From an uncultured Oscillospiraceae bacterium (lineage in GTDB: Bacteria > Bacillota > Clostridia > Oscillospirales > Oscillospiraceae): a DNA stretch of 64,000 nt. Both the position numbers and the translations under genes were made by a program. The DNA lies in the NCBI GenBank assembly GCA_934589225.1, contig CAKTNS010000003.1, positions 61,829 through 125,828 on the forward strand, in the 5' to 3' direction. The notes below the pieces were generated by a model. It did no database searches. It was given only the letters and a program-made list of their open reading frames with translations, and had not been told where the DNA came from. Numbering within the stretch: position 1 is the first letter of the stretch; each line of letters begins with the position of its first letter. Below are positions 1-8,585 of the stretch, one piece after another.

Positions 1-1993
1 GCTTCTGACCGTCCTCCTCGGACATCATAATGCTGTTGTAGGATTCCAGGTCCCGGACCCCCACATCGGACATGAGCTTATACCGCCGCAGCATTTCCGT
101 AACCGCCCATTGCAGGGAACCGGCGGCCTTTTTGGGGTCGGTGACCACGGGAATCAGCAGATGGGGAATCCCGTTGTAAATGCCCAGCTCCACCATTTTG
201 GGGTCCACCATAATGAGCTTGACATCCTCGGGCCCGGCCTTGTACAAGAGGCTAATGATGATGGAGTTCATGCACACGGATTTACCGGAACCGGTGGTAC
301 CGGCAATGAGCATATGGGGCATTTTCGCAATATTGCCCACGATGCAGTTGCCGCCGATGTCCTTGCCCACGGAGAAGGAGGACTTGGATTTTGCCCGGGC
401 AAACTCCGGAGAATCCACCACTTCCCGCAGGGAGACCGTGGTCACGGTGCGGTTGGGGACCTCGATGCCCACAATGGAGATTTTTCCGGGAACGGCGGCG
501 ATACGAACGCCGGAGGCACCCAGGCTCAGGGCAATGTCATCGGCACAGGAGGTCAGCTTGCTCAGCCGCACGCCCTTATCCAGCTCTACCTCATACCGGG
601 TGACGCTGGGGCCCCGGGTGACGTTGATGATATGGGCATCGATGCGGAAGCTTGCCAGGGTCTCGTTAAGCCGTCTGGAATTTTCTCGCATTTCCTCGGT
701 GCCGTCGGAACTGGCCCCGACAGGGCGGCGCAGAAGCTCCAGGGGCGGGAAGCTGTAGGCCTGGGGAGGCGTATCCTGGCTCTGGGCGATCTCCGCCGCC
801 ACCTGGCGGGCAGACTCTGCCGCGTCTTTGGTGGTGACCTTTCCGGGCTTCTCCCCGGTTTCCCCGGCTTCGGGGGCTGGAACCTTGGCAGCCGCCGGTT
901 TCTTGGGCTTCTCCGGTGCGGGCTCCCGGCGCTTTACAAAGGGGGGCATTTCCTGGGGAATGGGCTCCGGCTCCCGGCGGCGCACAGGCTCCTCCGGCTC
1001 CAGCTCGGCGGTATCCTTTTCCACAGGGATGCCCTTGGGTGCCGGATACATGGGGGCGTCAATGTCCAAATCAATGGTATTCATCACATCCGCGGCCCGG
1101 GAAGGCGTACCGGTAGAGGGAAGCGGGGCTTCCTGCTCTGGCCGGGGCTCTGGCCGAGGCACCTGCCTGGTCTGCTTTTTAGGCGGCTGGGCCGGGGCCT
1201 GGGTTTTCTCAGGCCCCGGCTGGGGAACAGGCTGGGGGGCCTGCTTGCGGCGCTTCTGCTCCATACGCTTGTTGGCCAGGTGGTTCACCACCGCCGCCGC
1301 AGGTTCAATATAATCGTCCTCTGCTTCGTCCCACTGCTCTCTGGGCCGGTTGGCAATGGCCCGGACGATGCTGGGAAGGGTGATCTGCATGGAGCCCAGG
1401 AGGGTCAGCACCGCGGCGATGCCCAGAATCAGATAGGAGATCACATTGCCGCAGGACCAGCGCAGCAGCATGGCAAGGCCTCCGCACAGCACACCGCCGG
1501 TGCGGCCATCCACGCCCCCTGTATACAAATCCGGAATCACCGCCAGACCCTCTGCCATGCCCTGCCGCTGCACCGCCAGATGGTAAATACTGCCGCTGAG
1601 CAGTACAAAGGCAATAAGGCAGATGCTGCGCATGGTGGGGGCGTGCTTTCTTCCAAAGGTCTGGATAAAGAACAGGTACAAAAATGCGGGAATGAAAAAG
1701 TAAAATCCCACCTGGCCAAGCAGGCCCAGGATCACGGACTTCATGGCCTTCAGCAGGGCCCCGTCCGGGTTCACCGCAATGACCAGGAACAGCACGAACA
1801 GAACGATGCTGAGGAAGGCAAACAGGACGTTGGGGGCCAGGCCTCCGGCAAAATCCTGATTGCTTTTTTTCACCTTCTCCGGAGCGCGCTTCTTCGGAGG
1901 GGTAGTTTTGCCGCTGGGTTTCCCAGCGGCGGATTTGGTTTTGGATTTGGCGGCGGCTTCATCCGCCCGGGTCGAAGGCTTCTTTTGTGCCAT
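1..1993 (-). CDS. spoIIIE: DNA translocase FtsK/SpoIIIE, C-terminus cut by window edge
   Basis: ATP-driven membrane DNA pump that clears chromosomes from the division or sporulation septum. Translating the reverse strand from the ATG at 1991-1993 gives about 664 residues with no stop before base 1. A Lys/Ala/Pro-rich start is followed by about four membrane segments (residues about 50-210), a charged Pro/Glu/Arg linker, and a motor domain with Walker A GTTGSGKS near residue 564 and a Walker B-like LIMVDPKMVEL. The rest of the motor and the gamma domain lie outside. A GGAGGAG ribosome site precedes the ATG, and the UppP-like gene ends 14 bases upstream, so the two may be cotranscribed. SpoIIIE and FtsK cannot be separated here; the nearby spoIIIA operon makes a sporulation role plausible. 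Confidence 0.93.
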   Translation of the reverse strand, partial: MAQKKPSTRADEAAAKSKTKSAAGKPSGKTTPPKKRAPEKVKKSNQDFAGGLAPNVLFAFLSIVLFVLFLVIAVNPDGALLKAMKSVILGLLGQVGFYFFIPAFLYLFFIQTFGRKHAPTMRSICLIAFVLLSGSIYHLAVQRQGMAEGLAVIPDLYTGGVDGRTGGVLCGGLAMLLRWSCGNVISYLILGIAAVLTLLGSMQITLPSIVRAIANRPREQWDEAEDDYIEPAAAVVNHLANKRMEQKRRKQAPQPVPQPGPEKTQAPAQPPKKQTRQVPRPEPRPEQEAPLPSTGTPSRAADVMNTIDLDIDAPMYPAPKGIPVEKDTAELEPEEPVRRREPEPIPQEMPPFVKRREPAPEKPKKPAAAKVPAPEAGETGEKPGKVTTKDAAESARQVAAEIAQSQDTPPQAYSFPPLELLRRPVGASSDGTEEMRENSRRLNETLASFRIDAHIINVTRGPSVTRYEVELDKGVRLSKLTSCADDIALSLGASGVRIAAVPGKISIVGIEVPNRTVTTVSLREVVDSPEFARAKSKSSFSVGKDIGGNCIVGNIAKMPHMLIAGTTGSGKSVCMNSIIISLLYKAGPEDVKLIMVDPKMVELGIYNGIPHLLIPVVTDPKKAAGSLQWAVTEMLRRYKLMSDVGVRDLESYNSIMMSEEDGQK

Positions 1994-2007
1994 TGAAACT
2001 CCTCCAA

Positions 2008-2838
2008 TCAGGCCACAAGGTTCAAAAAGAATGTAAACAGGCTCAGGCCCCAGCAGTAGAAGGCGAAAAATGAAAATCCACGCTCTCCCACGGTCTTTTT
2101 CAGGAGCCTGACCCCCAGCATGCCTCCCAGAAAGCTGGCAAAGGCCGAGGCCAGATACACCAGCACGATGCGGAAGGTCACGCCTCCAAAGCCGCCGGCA
2201 ACCAGCCGGACGGCATCACTCACCACCATGGCAGCGGAAATCACCATGGAGGCCATGAGGGCATTGTCCAGAGCATAGCTCCGGTCCACGCCGCAAATGG
2301 AGCTGACGGAGACCATGGCTCCGATACCGGAAATACCAGGCAGGACAGAAAGGGCCCCGCCCAGGCCGATGAGCAGCCCCTCTACCCGGCTCATATTCCG
2401 GGAATCCTTGTTGCCCGTGGGGAAAAACTGAGGGATATACAGAATCAATCCGTTGAGGAACAAAAACGCCGCAATGGCCAGAAGGCTTCCCACCAGGAAG
2501 GACAGGCTGTTATAAAAGCAGTAGGCCAGAATAATGGGCAGGGCCATGGTCCGCAGGAGCTTAAAATCCATCAGGCTTTTCAGGTCCAGGGGGCGGCGGC
2601 GCTTTTTCTTGGGGATCCGGGCCAGAGCCAGGGCCCGATGGATCCTGGTCAGGTGGGTGCGGCTGGATACATGCAGCGCCGCAAGCAGGGCGGCATGAAG
2701 CATGAGCAGCATCAGATTGCTGTTGCCGGAAGCTCCGAAAATCTTCAGCAGCAAAATGCCATGGGCTCTGGAAGAAATCGGCAGGACCTCCGCCACACCG
2801 GACAGGAAGCCGTACAACATGCTTTGCATCCAATTCAT
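2008..2838 (-). CDS. UppP/BacA-like membrane protein lacking catalytic residues
   Basis: Family role: undecaprenyl-diphosphate phosphatase, recycling the wall lipid carrier. The 276-residue length and several membrane segments fit. Two signature regions can be recognised: GVAEVLPISS near residue 15 and PGISGIGAM near residue 169. In active enzymes the first carries two glutamates four apart (ExxxE) and the second reads PGxSRSG. Here the first Glu is Ser and the Arg-Ser pair is Gly-Ile, so the active site looks disabled or altered. Start ATG follows AAAGGAGG. It sits between the spoIIIA operon terminator and the translocase gene. It may be a structural or transport relative rather than a phosphatase. 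Confidence 0.75.
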   Translation of the reverse strand: MNWMQSMLYGFLSGVAEVLPISSRAHGILLLKIFGASGNSNLMLLMLHAALLAALHVSSRTHLTRIHRALALARIPKKKRRRPLDLKSLMDFKLLRTMALPIILAYCFYNSLSFLVGSLLAIAAFLFLNGLILYIPQFFPTGNKDSRNMSRVEGLLIGLGGALSVLPGISGIGAMVSVSSICGVDRSYALDNALMASMVISAAMVVSDAVRLVAGGFGGVTFRIVLVYLASAFASFLGGMLGVRLLKKTVGERGFSFFAFYCWGLSLFTFFLNLVA

Positions 2839-2988
2839 ATTGCCGTTTCCTCCTTTACATAGTTATTTCACTATATAATACCATAAAAGAAGCCAGATTT
2901 CCACCCCTATTTTTCCCAAGAAAAGGAGCCTTCTCTCTCTTATTTTGCTTCTTTCGAACAAAATTTCGTCTTCATTCAGTGCTCAAAC

Positions 2989-3043
2989 AAAAATCCCCCT
3001 GAAACAGTCCCGGTTTGTCGCCGGAATCTGTTTCAGAGGGAAC
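2989..3043 (-). terminator. Terminator of the spoIIIA operon
   Basis: An inverted repeat (CCCCTGAAACAG at 2996-3007 against CTGTTTCAGAGGG at 3028-3040, one mismatch) is followed on the reverse strand by a T-run (2989-2993). It lies just beyond the stop codon of spoIIIAH. Confidence 0.8.
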
Positions 3044-3046
3044 TAT

Positions 3047-3604
3047 TTACTGCACTTCCACCACCCGGATGCTGTCTAAACCATAGGCGGACTGGCTCAT
3101 GACCACATCGGCGATCACCGCCACATCCTCCTGCTGCAAGCCGCCCTCCGGTGCGGCCACCGCTACGGAGATGCCTTCGTTGGTCATATAGGCGACGCAG
3201 TCGGCATAGCCCTTGGCAATGACCAGGCTTTCGATCTGGGCCTCACTCAGGGCAGTCTGCACGATGTCTTCCAGGTCCGCGGCGGATTCTGCCGCCTTGC
3301 TGTCGCCGGAGATGCTGGCGGCCTCCTGAAGAAGGTTAATGGCATCGTCCCGGGCCTGCTGCCGGGACAGCCGCACCGCCGCAAAGTAGCTCTCAGCGGT
3401 GGTGGTGGGGTCCTCCCCTGCCATGATGGCCGCCATGTCCTCGGATACTGCCAGGTCCTCATCGCTCATGACCTTCTGGGTGTCCAAGGTGTCGCTGAGG
3501 GTCTGGGTCTGCCTGCCCCCGGCATAGAGCCAGTTGACGTAGATACCGGCACAAACCGTTACAAGGATCGCCGCTGCAACCAGGTTCTTCTTCCAAATTT
3601 TCAC
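3047..3604 (-). CDS. spoIIIAH: Stage III sporulation protein AH
   Basis: Forespore-mother cell channel component; in Bacillus its C-terminal ring-forming domain meets SpoIIQ across the septum. The 185 residues show a short basic N-terminus, one membrane segment (about residues 8-26), a linker rich in Asp/Glu/Thr, and a C-terminal YscJ/FliF-like domain ending in SIRVVEVQ. Last gene of the eight-gene spoIIIA operon, 12 bases after spoIIIAG and directly before the terminator. Mother-cell sigma-E control is expected from the family, but I did not identify the promoter. Confidence 0.95.
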   Translation of the reverse strand: MKIWKKNLVAAAILVTVCAGIYVNWLYAGGRQTQTLSDTLDTQKVMSDEDLAVSEDMAAIMAGEDPTTTAESYFAAVRLSRQQARDDAINLLQEAASISGDSKAAESAADLEDIVQTALSEAQIESLVIAKGYADCVAYMTNEGISVAVAAPEGGLQQEDVAVIADVVMSQSAYGLDSIRVVEVQ

Positions 3605-3616
3605 AATAAGCCCTCC

Positions 3617-4117
3617 CTACTTCATTTTCAGCACCGTGATTCGATTGGTGGAAAGACCGGTCACCCCCGCCACCGCCTCCACTACCGCCAGCCGCACCGC
3701 CGGAACATCCCCGCCCTGACACACCACCAGGGCCCCCCGATAGCCGGGGGCCTGGGTCTGCCGAACAAGGCCGGTTTGTTGGCGGCCGCTGTCGGTAACC
3801 AGCACCGTTTCCCGGCGGACGTTGCTTCCATGCTCCTCCCGCGCCTCCGTTTCGTCCGTCTGATAGAGGGTGGTTTCGGAGGACGACTGTGTCAGCAGCA
3901 CCCGCACCGCCCCCACCCCGGATACCTGCCCCAGAGCCTCTTCCAGACGCTTTTCCAGATCCTCCGCCGGGGCTTGCTCCTGCCGCTCCTCCGGCACCGG
4001 CTGCTGTTTTTTCTCCTGGGGCCAGCACAGCAGCACCAGGCCGCACAGCAGCACCAGCAGCACATAGCGGTTCTTTTTCAGGAACACCCCCCAGGCGCTT
4101 AATCTTCCTGCCAACAT
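3617..4117 (-). CDS. spoIIIAG: Stage III sporulation protein AG
   Basis: Ring-forming component of the SpoIIIA-SpoIIQ feeding-tube complex. 166 residues: an N-terminal membrane segment (about residues 16-33), a Gln/Glu/Pro-rich stretch, then a ring-building domain with GVGAVRVLLTQS and a final GLSTNRITVLKMK typical of the family. The ATG follows AAAGGAG and overlaps the end of spoIIIAF by 19 bases, indicating translational coupling. Confidence 0.95.
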   Translation of the reverse strand: MLAGRLSAWGVFLKKNRYVLLVLLCGLVLLCWPQEKKQQPVPEERQEQAPAEDLEKRLEEALGQVSGVGAVRVLLTQSSSETTLYQTDETEAREEHGSNVRRETVLVTDSGRQQTGLVRQTQAPGYRGALVVCQGGDVPAVRLAVVEAVAGVTGLSTNRITVLKMK

Positions 4118-4563
4118 TGATTCTCCTTTGGTATTCCCAGCTCTGTTTCCAGGACCTCCCCCAGGCGCTCCCGCCGGGACTGGGAAACGCTGCCTGTCAG
4201 CCGCACAGCCTGGGGACAGTCGGATTCACCAAGAGTCAGTTCCACCCCAATGTCCATTCCCAGCTCCGCCGCTTTGTCCAAAATATATGCTTCCAGACGG
4301 CTGCATATGACCTGCCGCTTTTGAGACCGGGCGTAACCCATCCCCTCCTCCACCGCCGCCCGAGCATCCAGGTCCTGCTGGGACAGCCACAGCTCCACAT
4401 CCGGCAGCTCCAGTTTCCCCAAAGGCCGCAAAACCGCCGCCAACAGGAACACGCCGCACAGAAGCTTTAAAAGCTTCCCGCAGCTGCCTCCCGGAAGGAG
4501 GCCCGTGAGGATGCCCCCAATGAGGGCGGCGGTGATCAGGGAGAGCACATAGCGGCTGGCCAT
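4099..4563 (-). CDS. spoIIIAF: Stage III sporulation protein AF
   Basis: Membrane component of the SpoIIIA complex, about 154 residues, with two N-terminal membrane segments and a soluble C-terminal domain. I start it at the ATG ending at 4563, because AAGGGGGTGG stands just upstream and the start shares one base with the spoIIIAE stop (TAATG). A longer in-frame start exists upstream but adds a non-family extension. Fits position six of the conserved operon. Confidence 0.92.
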   Translation of the reverse strand: MASRYVLSLITAALIGGILTGLLPGGSCGKLLKLLCGVFLLAAVLRPLGKLELPDVELWLSQQDLDARAAVEEGMGYARSQKRQVICSRLEAYILDKAAELGMDIGVELTLGESDCPQAVRLTGSVSQSRRERLGEVLETELGIPKENQCWQED

Positions 4564-5600
4564 TATTCCACCCCCTTGAGAAAGCAAACGGAGCTTACCA
4601 GCAGCAGCAGACACATGCCTCCGGTCATGGCCAGAAGCATCCGCATCACCTGGGAAAAGTCATCGATCAGTGCGGTATCCTCCTTGCTGCCATAGATGGC
4701 GCACAGGCCTGCCGCTCCCTTTAAAATCAGATACTGGATGCCGATTTTCCCAAAGGGTTCCAGAAAGACCGATAAAATGGCAAGGATGCCGTAAATCCCC
4801 AGGGCGTTTCGCAACAGCCCGGTACCCACCAGCACCGCCTCGGAGGCATCGGACAAAATGCCTCCTACAAAGGGAATCAGGGAGGAAATGGTCGTTTTGG
4901 CGGCCTTGACCACCGCCGCATCCGTGGTTCCGCTGACCACCCCGGTGATGCCAAGGTAAGCGGTGAAAAGGGACAGTAGGGTTTTCAAACACCACAAAAT
5001 CAGATCTTTCATGGTGTTTTTGAGATTTTTAAGGCCGTCGCCCCCCAGGGCCGCACCGGCGGTGGCGGCAGCCAGATAGAGATACTGCACCGGAAGCAGC
5101 AGGCGGCCCAAAAGGGCGGAGAGCACCGTATTAAATAGGGCGGAACCGGCGTAAAGGGCCGTGGCGGAGTTTAGCCCTCCCTGGGCCGCCATGGCCGCCG
5201 TGGCCGCCGGCAGCAGGAGCTTTTCATATTCGCTCATTTGCGTCACCGTGTCCGCCCCCAGGCGAATCATGGCCTGGGCGTTGCCAAACAGCAGCCCCGC
5301 AATGCTGACGGCCCCTACCACATTCCCTATTTTAGCGGTTCCCACATCCATGGTCCGCAGCAGGGACAGGAGCATGCACAGGCACACAAGCCCCAGGCCT
5401 GTCCGCAGGCCCTGATCCAGCTCCGGCCGGAGGATGGGCAGCAGTTCCTTTAAAATATGCCGCAGGCCCTGGGAAAAATCCTCCGTGTCCCGGGGCATGA
5501 GCTTTTGCCCCGCCTCCGGCACCTGGGGAGCGGCAATTTCTCCGTATACCGGCTGCACCAGCAAAAACGCCAGCAGCAGCGCCAGAATCAGCTTTCTCAT
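4563..5600 (-). CDS. spoIIIAE: Stage III sporulation protein AE
   Basis: Polytopic core protein of the SpoIIIA channel. 345 residues, starting with a signal-peptide-like MRKLILALLLAFLLVQPVYG and followed by about eight hydrophobic segments, including the conserved glycine-rich ISSLIPFVGGILSDASE region typical of SpoIIIAE. Overlaps spoIIIAD by four bases and spoIIIAF by one. No truncation seen. Confidence 0.95.
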   Translation of the reverse strand: MRKLILALLLAFLLVQPVYGEIAAPQVPEAGQKLMPRDTEDFSQGLRHILKELLPILRPELDQGLRTGLGLVCLCMLLSLLRTMDVGTAKIGNVVGAVSIAGLLFGNAQAMIRLGADTVTQMSEYEKLLLPAATAAMAAQGGLNSATALYAGSALFNTVLSALLGRLLLPVQYLYLAAATAGAALGGDGLKNLKNTMKDLILWCLKTLLSLFTAYLGITGVVSGTTDAAVVKAAKTTISSLIPFVGGILSDASEAVLVGTGLLRNALGIYGILAILSVFLEPFGKIGIQYLILKGAAGLCAIYGSKEDTALIDDFSQVMRMLLAMTGGMCLLLLVSSVCFLKGVE

Positions 5601-5992
5601 GGAACCCCCACCATCTCTGTCACGCAGGACAGCAGCGCCGTAAACAGCGGCACTGACAATCGCAGAATGGCCGCCGTACCCAAAACCCGGATCAGCCTGC
5701 CCAGGGCCTCATTTCCGGCATCGGAACAGACCAGGCCCCCGATTTCCGCTGACAGCCCCAGGCCCACCGCCTTTAAAAGCAATGCCAGATTTTCCGGGTC
5801 CAGGTTTCCCACCTGCCGCAGCTGCCGCAGAAGACCCTCCACGGGCTTTAACAGCTGGAAAACCGCCCCGGAGACCATGGCGATCACCGCCACCGTCAGA
5901 AGCACCCCATAGTCCTTTTCTTGTTTTTTCACAGCCAGCTCCAGCAGCACCGCCACCAGGATCAGGGCCAGGGCTTTCCAATACAGCTCCAT
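5597..5992 (-). CDS. spoIIIAD: Stage III sporulation protein AD
   Basis: Small polytopic membrane protein of the SpoIIIA complex (131 residues, about four membrane segments). The conserved run around GLSAEIGGLVCSDAGNEALG is the family signature. Starts exactly where spoIIIAC stops, sharing one base, and overlaps spoIIIAE by four bases. Confidence 0.94.
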   Translation of the reverse strand: MELYWKALALILVAVLLELAVKKQEKDYGVLLTVAVIAMVSGAVFQLLKPVEGLLRQLRQVGNLDPENLALLLKAVGLGLSAEIGGLVCSDAGNEALGRLIRVLGTAAILRLSVPLFTALLSCVTEMVGVP

Positions 5993-6186
5993 CAGAAATC
6001 AAAAAGGGTCTTGACCAGATCGAACAGCTCCGCGATTTTCTGGGCAATGATCATCAGCACCACCACCAGCCCCGCCAAGGTGGTCATGGTGGCCTGCTCC
6101 TCCCGGCCGGAGCGGGAGAGCACCTGGTTTAATATGGAGACAATGATGCCAATGGCGGCAATTTTAAAAATCAGATCAATTTCCAT
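5992..6186 (-). CDS. spoIIIAC: Stage III sporulation protein AC
   Basis: Small two-helix membrane protein, 64 residues, beginning MEIDLIFKIAAIGIIVSIL and containing the conserved N-Q-V-L and G-R-E-E-Q-A core. I use the ATG ending at 6186, which matches the normal family length and lies two bases after the spoIIIAB stop; the longer in-frame start overlaps spoIIIAB. Ribosome site is weak, so coupling to spoIIIAB translation is likely. Confidence 0.93.
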   Translation of the reverse strand: MEIDLIFKIAAIGIIVSILNQVLSRSGREEQATMTTLAGLVVVLMIIAQKIAELFDLVKTLFDF

Positions 6187-6188
6187 GG

Positions 6189-6701
6189 TCACAGCAACAG
6201 CACCGCCAGGGCCGCCCCGGCGCACAGGCCCAGGGTCCGGTAGCTTCGCAGCCGCCCCTCCCGATTTCGTTCCAGCTCCCGAAGCTCCCGCTTGCAGCAG
6301 TTTTTGGCACTCTCAATACCTTTAAGCTGCCCCGGCAGATCAAAGCGCCCCAGGGATTTTCCCAGCTGGTACAGGGCCACCCGGATGCGCCGGGGAACGG
6401 AAGGGTGCCTGTCCAGCACGGTACGAAGGGACTGCTCCACCCTGGGGGCATTGCGCTTGTCCAGCTCCCCGGAAAACTCCAGAAACAGCCGCCGCAGGAC
6501 CCCGCCGGACCGCAGGCCGCAGAGCTGAAAGAGCTCCGGCAGGGCGGTGAGCCGATACTGTATCTCGCTTTCCATAAAATCCAGATTTTCCAGCAGCTGC
6601 CGCAGCAGCCGTTCCTGATTCATGGCGTCTTTTGCCAGGGAGAAGCCGAAGCCGCCGCAGCCGCCGATGACCAGGATCGCGCCGATCCATTTGTACTCCA
6701 T
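6189..6701 (-). CDS. spoIIIAB: Stage III sporulation protein AB
   Basis: Sporulation protein of 170 residues, with a membrane segment at each end and a long charged helical middle carrying R-L-L-R-Q-L and E-S-E-I-Q-Y, as in the family. Its start lies 82 bases inside the end of spoIIIAA, longer than the usual few-base overlap. Confidence 0.92.
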   Translation of the reverse strand: MEYKWIGAILVIGGCGGFGFSLAKDAMNQERLLRQLLENLDFMESEIQYRLTALPELFQLCGLRSGGVLRRLFLEFSGELDKRNAPRVEQSLRTVLDRHPSVPRRIRVALYQLGKSLGRFDLPGQLKGIESAKNCCKRELRELERNREGRLRSYRTLGLCAGAALAVLLL

Positions 6702-7531
6702 GATTCCATCCTTTCCCTGTAGAAGGTCTTGTCCCGCTTCATGACCAGCACCGTATCAAAGATGCCCTTTTCCGTAAGCCCCCTGTAGCAAGGTCTGGCG
6801 AAAAGGTCTGTGGGGTTTTCCGCATGGGCAGTGGCAAGCAGTCTCACGCCGCAGCCCATGGCCTGGCGCAGAGCCGCCGCGTCGGCCCGGGCCGTGATCT
6901 CGTCTACCGCAATATAGTCCGGCGCCATGGTTCTAAGAACCATTTCCATCCCCATTTCTTTTCCGCAGCCGGAAAGCACGTCCAGCCCCTGGCCCCGGGA
7001 AAAGCCCTGGGGAAACAGCTCTCCCCGCTCATCTACCACCCCAACGGCGTGGTCCCGGGCCAGGACCCGGCACACCTCCCGCAGCAGGGTGGTTTTTCCC
7101 CAGCCCGGTGCCCCCAGAATCAGGATGGAACCCCAGTCGGCGCACTCCGGGCCCACCAGGCCTTCTATATCCCGGGCTACCCGAATGCACAGAGATGTCA
7201 CCGCCTGAAACCCTGTTACCTGTCCGTTTTTTACCACCGTCCGGCCGCAAACACCGATCCTGTGGCCCCCTTCTACACGCAGATAGCCCTGCCGGGCAGA
7301 ATCCTGGGACCAGGGGGAGTAGCGGCTGGCGGCGTTGATGCAGTGATCCAAGTCCCCCGCCGTCACACTCTGGGTCAAAAGCCAGCTGCCCTGAGAAAAT
7401 TCCAGCCTGGGGGGCTGCCCCAGCCGGAGCCGCAGCTGGGAAAGGTTGTCCCGCCCCAGCCGGTCCACCGGCTCCCGCATCCACGGGGGCAGAATCTCCA
7501 AAAGAAACCTCCAGGAAGGGTCCAACGCCAT
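6620..7531 (-). CDS. spoIIIAA: Stage III sporulation protein AA, ATPase
   Basis: Cytosolic ATPase related to secretion ATPases, thought to power the SpoIIIA channel. 303 residues; Walker A GAPGWGKTT near residue 144, Walker B-like VGVVDERGE near 168, and YIAVDEI near 211 with a following LLATAHA. The ATG follows AAGGAGG. The last about 27 residues are Ser/Ala/Trp-rich, lie in the region overlapping spoIIIAB and look unlike the family end, so a frameshift or late stop loss is possible. First gene of the operon. Confidence 0.93.
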   Translation of the reverse strand: MALDPSWRFLLEILPPWMREPVDRLGRDNLSQLRLRLGQPPRLEFSQGSWLLTQSVTAGDLDHCINAASRYSPWSQDSARQGYLRVEGGHRIGVCGRTVVKNGQVTGFQAVTSLCIRVARDIEGLVGPECADWGSILILGAPGWGKTTLLREVCRVLARDHAVGVVDERGELFPQGFSRGQGLDVLSGCGKEMGMEMVLRTMAPDYIAVDEITARADAAALRQAMGCGVRLLATAHAENPTDLFARPCYRGLTEKGIFDTVLVMKRDKTFYRERMESWSTNGSARSWSSAAAAASASPWQKTP

Positions 7532-7576
7532 CGCCTCCTTGGTCCACTCTATGCCAGCGCCCCCGGGAACATGCGC

Positions 7577-7629
7577 AAAAAAGCTGCCGCAAAACGAACC
7601 CCGGAGGTTTTCGTTTTACGACAGCTTTT
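7577..7629 (-). terminator. Terminator after the small membrane protein gene
   Basis: AAAAGCTG/CAGCTTTT and AAAACG/CGTTTT form a long imperfect stem; the reverse strand ends in a run of six T. It separates the 7633-8076 gene from the spoIIIA operon. Confidence 0.75.
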
Positions 7630-7632
7630 CTA

Positions 7633-8076
7633 TTATAGGGGTTTTTTTCGCCCCGTCCCCGCCAGCAAAGCGAGGATCCCATCCGCGATCCACCACAAGC
7701 TCAGAACAAAGGGATGGTTCAGCAAAAACAGCCACCACTGGGTCGGCAGGAATAAAATTTCTTCCATGCGAACGATCCTGACCGTGCAATAAATCCCGCA
7801 AACCGTCATGATCGCACAGATGACAAGGAGTGCATCCTGGAGTTTTGCTGTGAGCCTCTGTTTCCTGAAAAACGGACAGGCAGAGCCCAATAGGCAGACC
7901 GCCGTGCCAAAGCTTACAGGGATCAGGAAGAAATCCCGCACACGGTTCAGGACAATGTACGCTCCCCAAAGCCCCGGTACGGAAGATAACCGGCTTTTCG
8001 ATGGCATACAGCAGATACAGATCAGAAGAACCAGTTGAACAAGGAGCAGCACTTTGGTGATTTTAGAAACTCTCAT
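7633..8076 (-). CDS. Hypothetical four-helix membrane protein
   Basis: 147 residues with about four hydrophobic segments (near residues 6-25, 50-70, 80-100 and 115-140) and no motif I recognise. I choose the ATG ending at 8076 because AGGAGG lies seven bases upstream; a longer in-frame start has no such site. Followed by its own terminator, so probably a single-gene unit. Function unknown. Confidence 0.65.
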   Translation of the reverse strand: MRVSKITKVLLLVQLVLLICICCMPSKSRLSSVPGLWGAYIVLNRVRDFFLIPVSFGTAVCLLGSACPFFRKQRLTAKLQDALLVICAIMTVCGIYCTVRIVRMEEILFLPTQWWLFLLNHPFVLSLWWIADGILALLAGTGRKKPL

Positions 8077-8149
8077 TATTGATACCTCCTGATTATAAAT
8101 GTCATATTCCACGCTTTATTGGAGAACAGTATAAACTCCTTACAGTTCT

Positions 8150-8530
8150 TTATTGGTTGTGGACACTCTTCCCGGCGCTTTTCAGCATTTCATATTCCTG
8201 CACCAGGGATTCATGGAGCTTGGAGGAGGTCCACTGGGCATTGTGCTCCGTCAGCACCGCTTTCAGGGTCACGGGGACCTTCTTTTCCCGGAGCTGGGCC
8301 AGGAAGCTGTGGAAGACTTTCCCCTCCACACCGCAGAGCACCAGCATTTCGTCGGTAAAGGCCGCCCCATCCCCCTGGACCTGGGCCTCCGGGAAGCCTG
8401 CCAGGGCACCGACGCTATGGCCAAACTCCTCCGGACGGACCACCCGGATCCGGAATCCGTGGCGCAGGCCAATGGCCTTGATTTTTCCGGCTTTTTCCGG
8501 CGGGATGTTATACATCAGAAGATGATTCAT
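8150..8530 (-). CDS. DUF3783-type small protein
   Basis: 126 residues. The start MNHLLMYNIPPEKAG, the central LVLCGV and the end KLHESLVQEYEMLKSAGK resemble the DUF3783 family of small Clostridia proteins, whose role is unknown. Soluble, no membrane segments. AAAAGGAG precedes the ATG. Separated from the LCP gene upstream by a terminator. Confidence 0.65.
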   Translation of the reverse strand: MNHLLMYNIPPEKAGKIKAIGLRHGFRIRVVRPEEFGHSVGALAGFPEAQVQGDGAAFTDEMLVLCGVEGKVFHSFLAQLREKKVPVTLKAVLTEHNAQWTSSKLHESLVQEYEMLKSAGKSVHNQ

Positions 8531-8547
8531 TGGTTGACTCCTTTTTC

Positions 8548-8580
8548 AAAAAACGCCGCCGTACTTGTGTCGGCGGCGTT
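8548..8580 (-). terminator. Terminator of the LCP gene
   Basis: Perfect ten-base stem AACGCCGCCG/CGGCGGCGTT with a nine-base loop; on the reverse strand it ends in a T-run. Five bases past the LCP stop codon. Confidence 0.88.
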
Positions 8581-8585
8581 TAGGG

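Noticed and set aside
110..1996. 628-codon forward frame over the translocase gene
   Set aside because: Antisense to a clear FtsK/SpoIIIE protein; low-complexity Gly/His/Arg content typical of GC-rich shadow frames.
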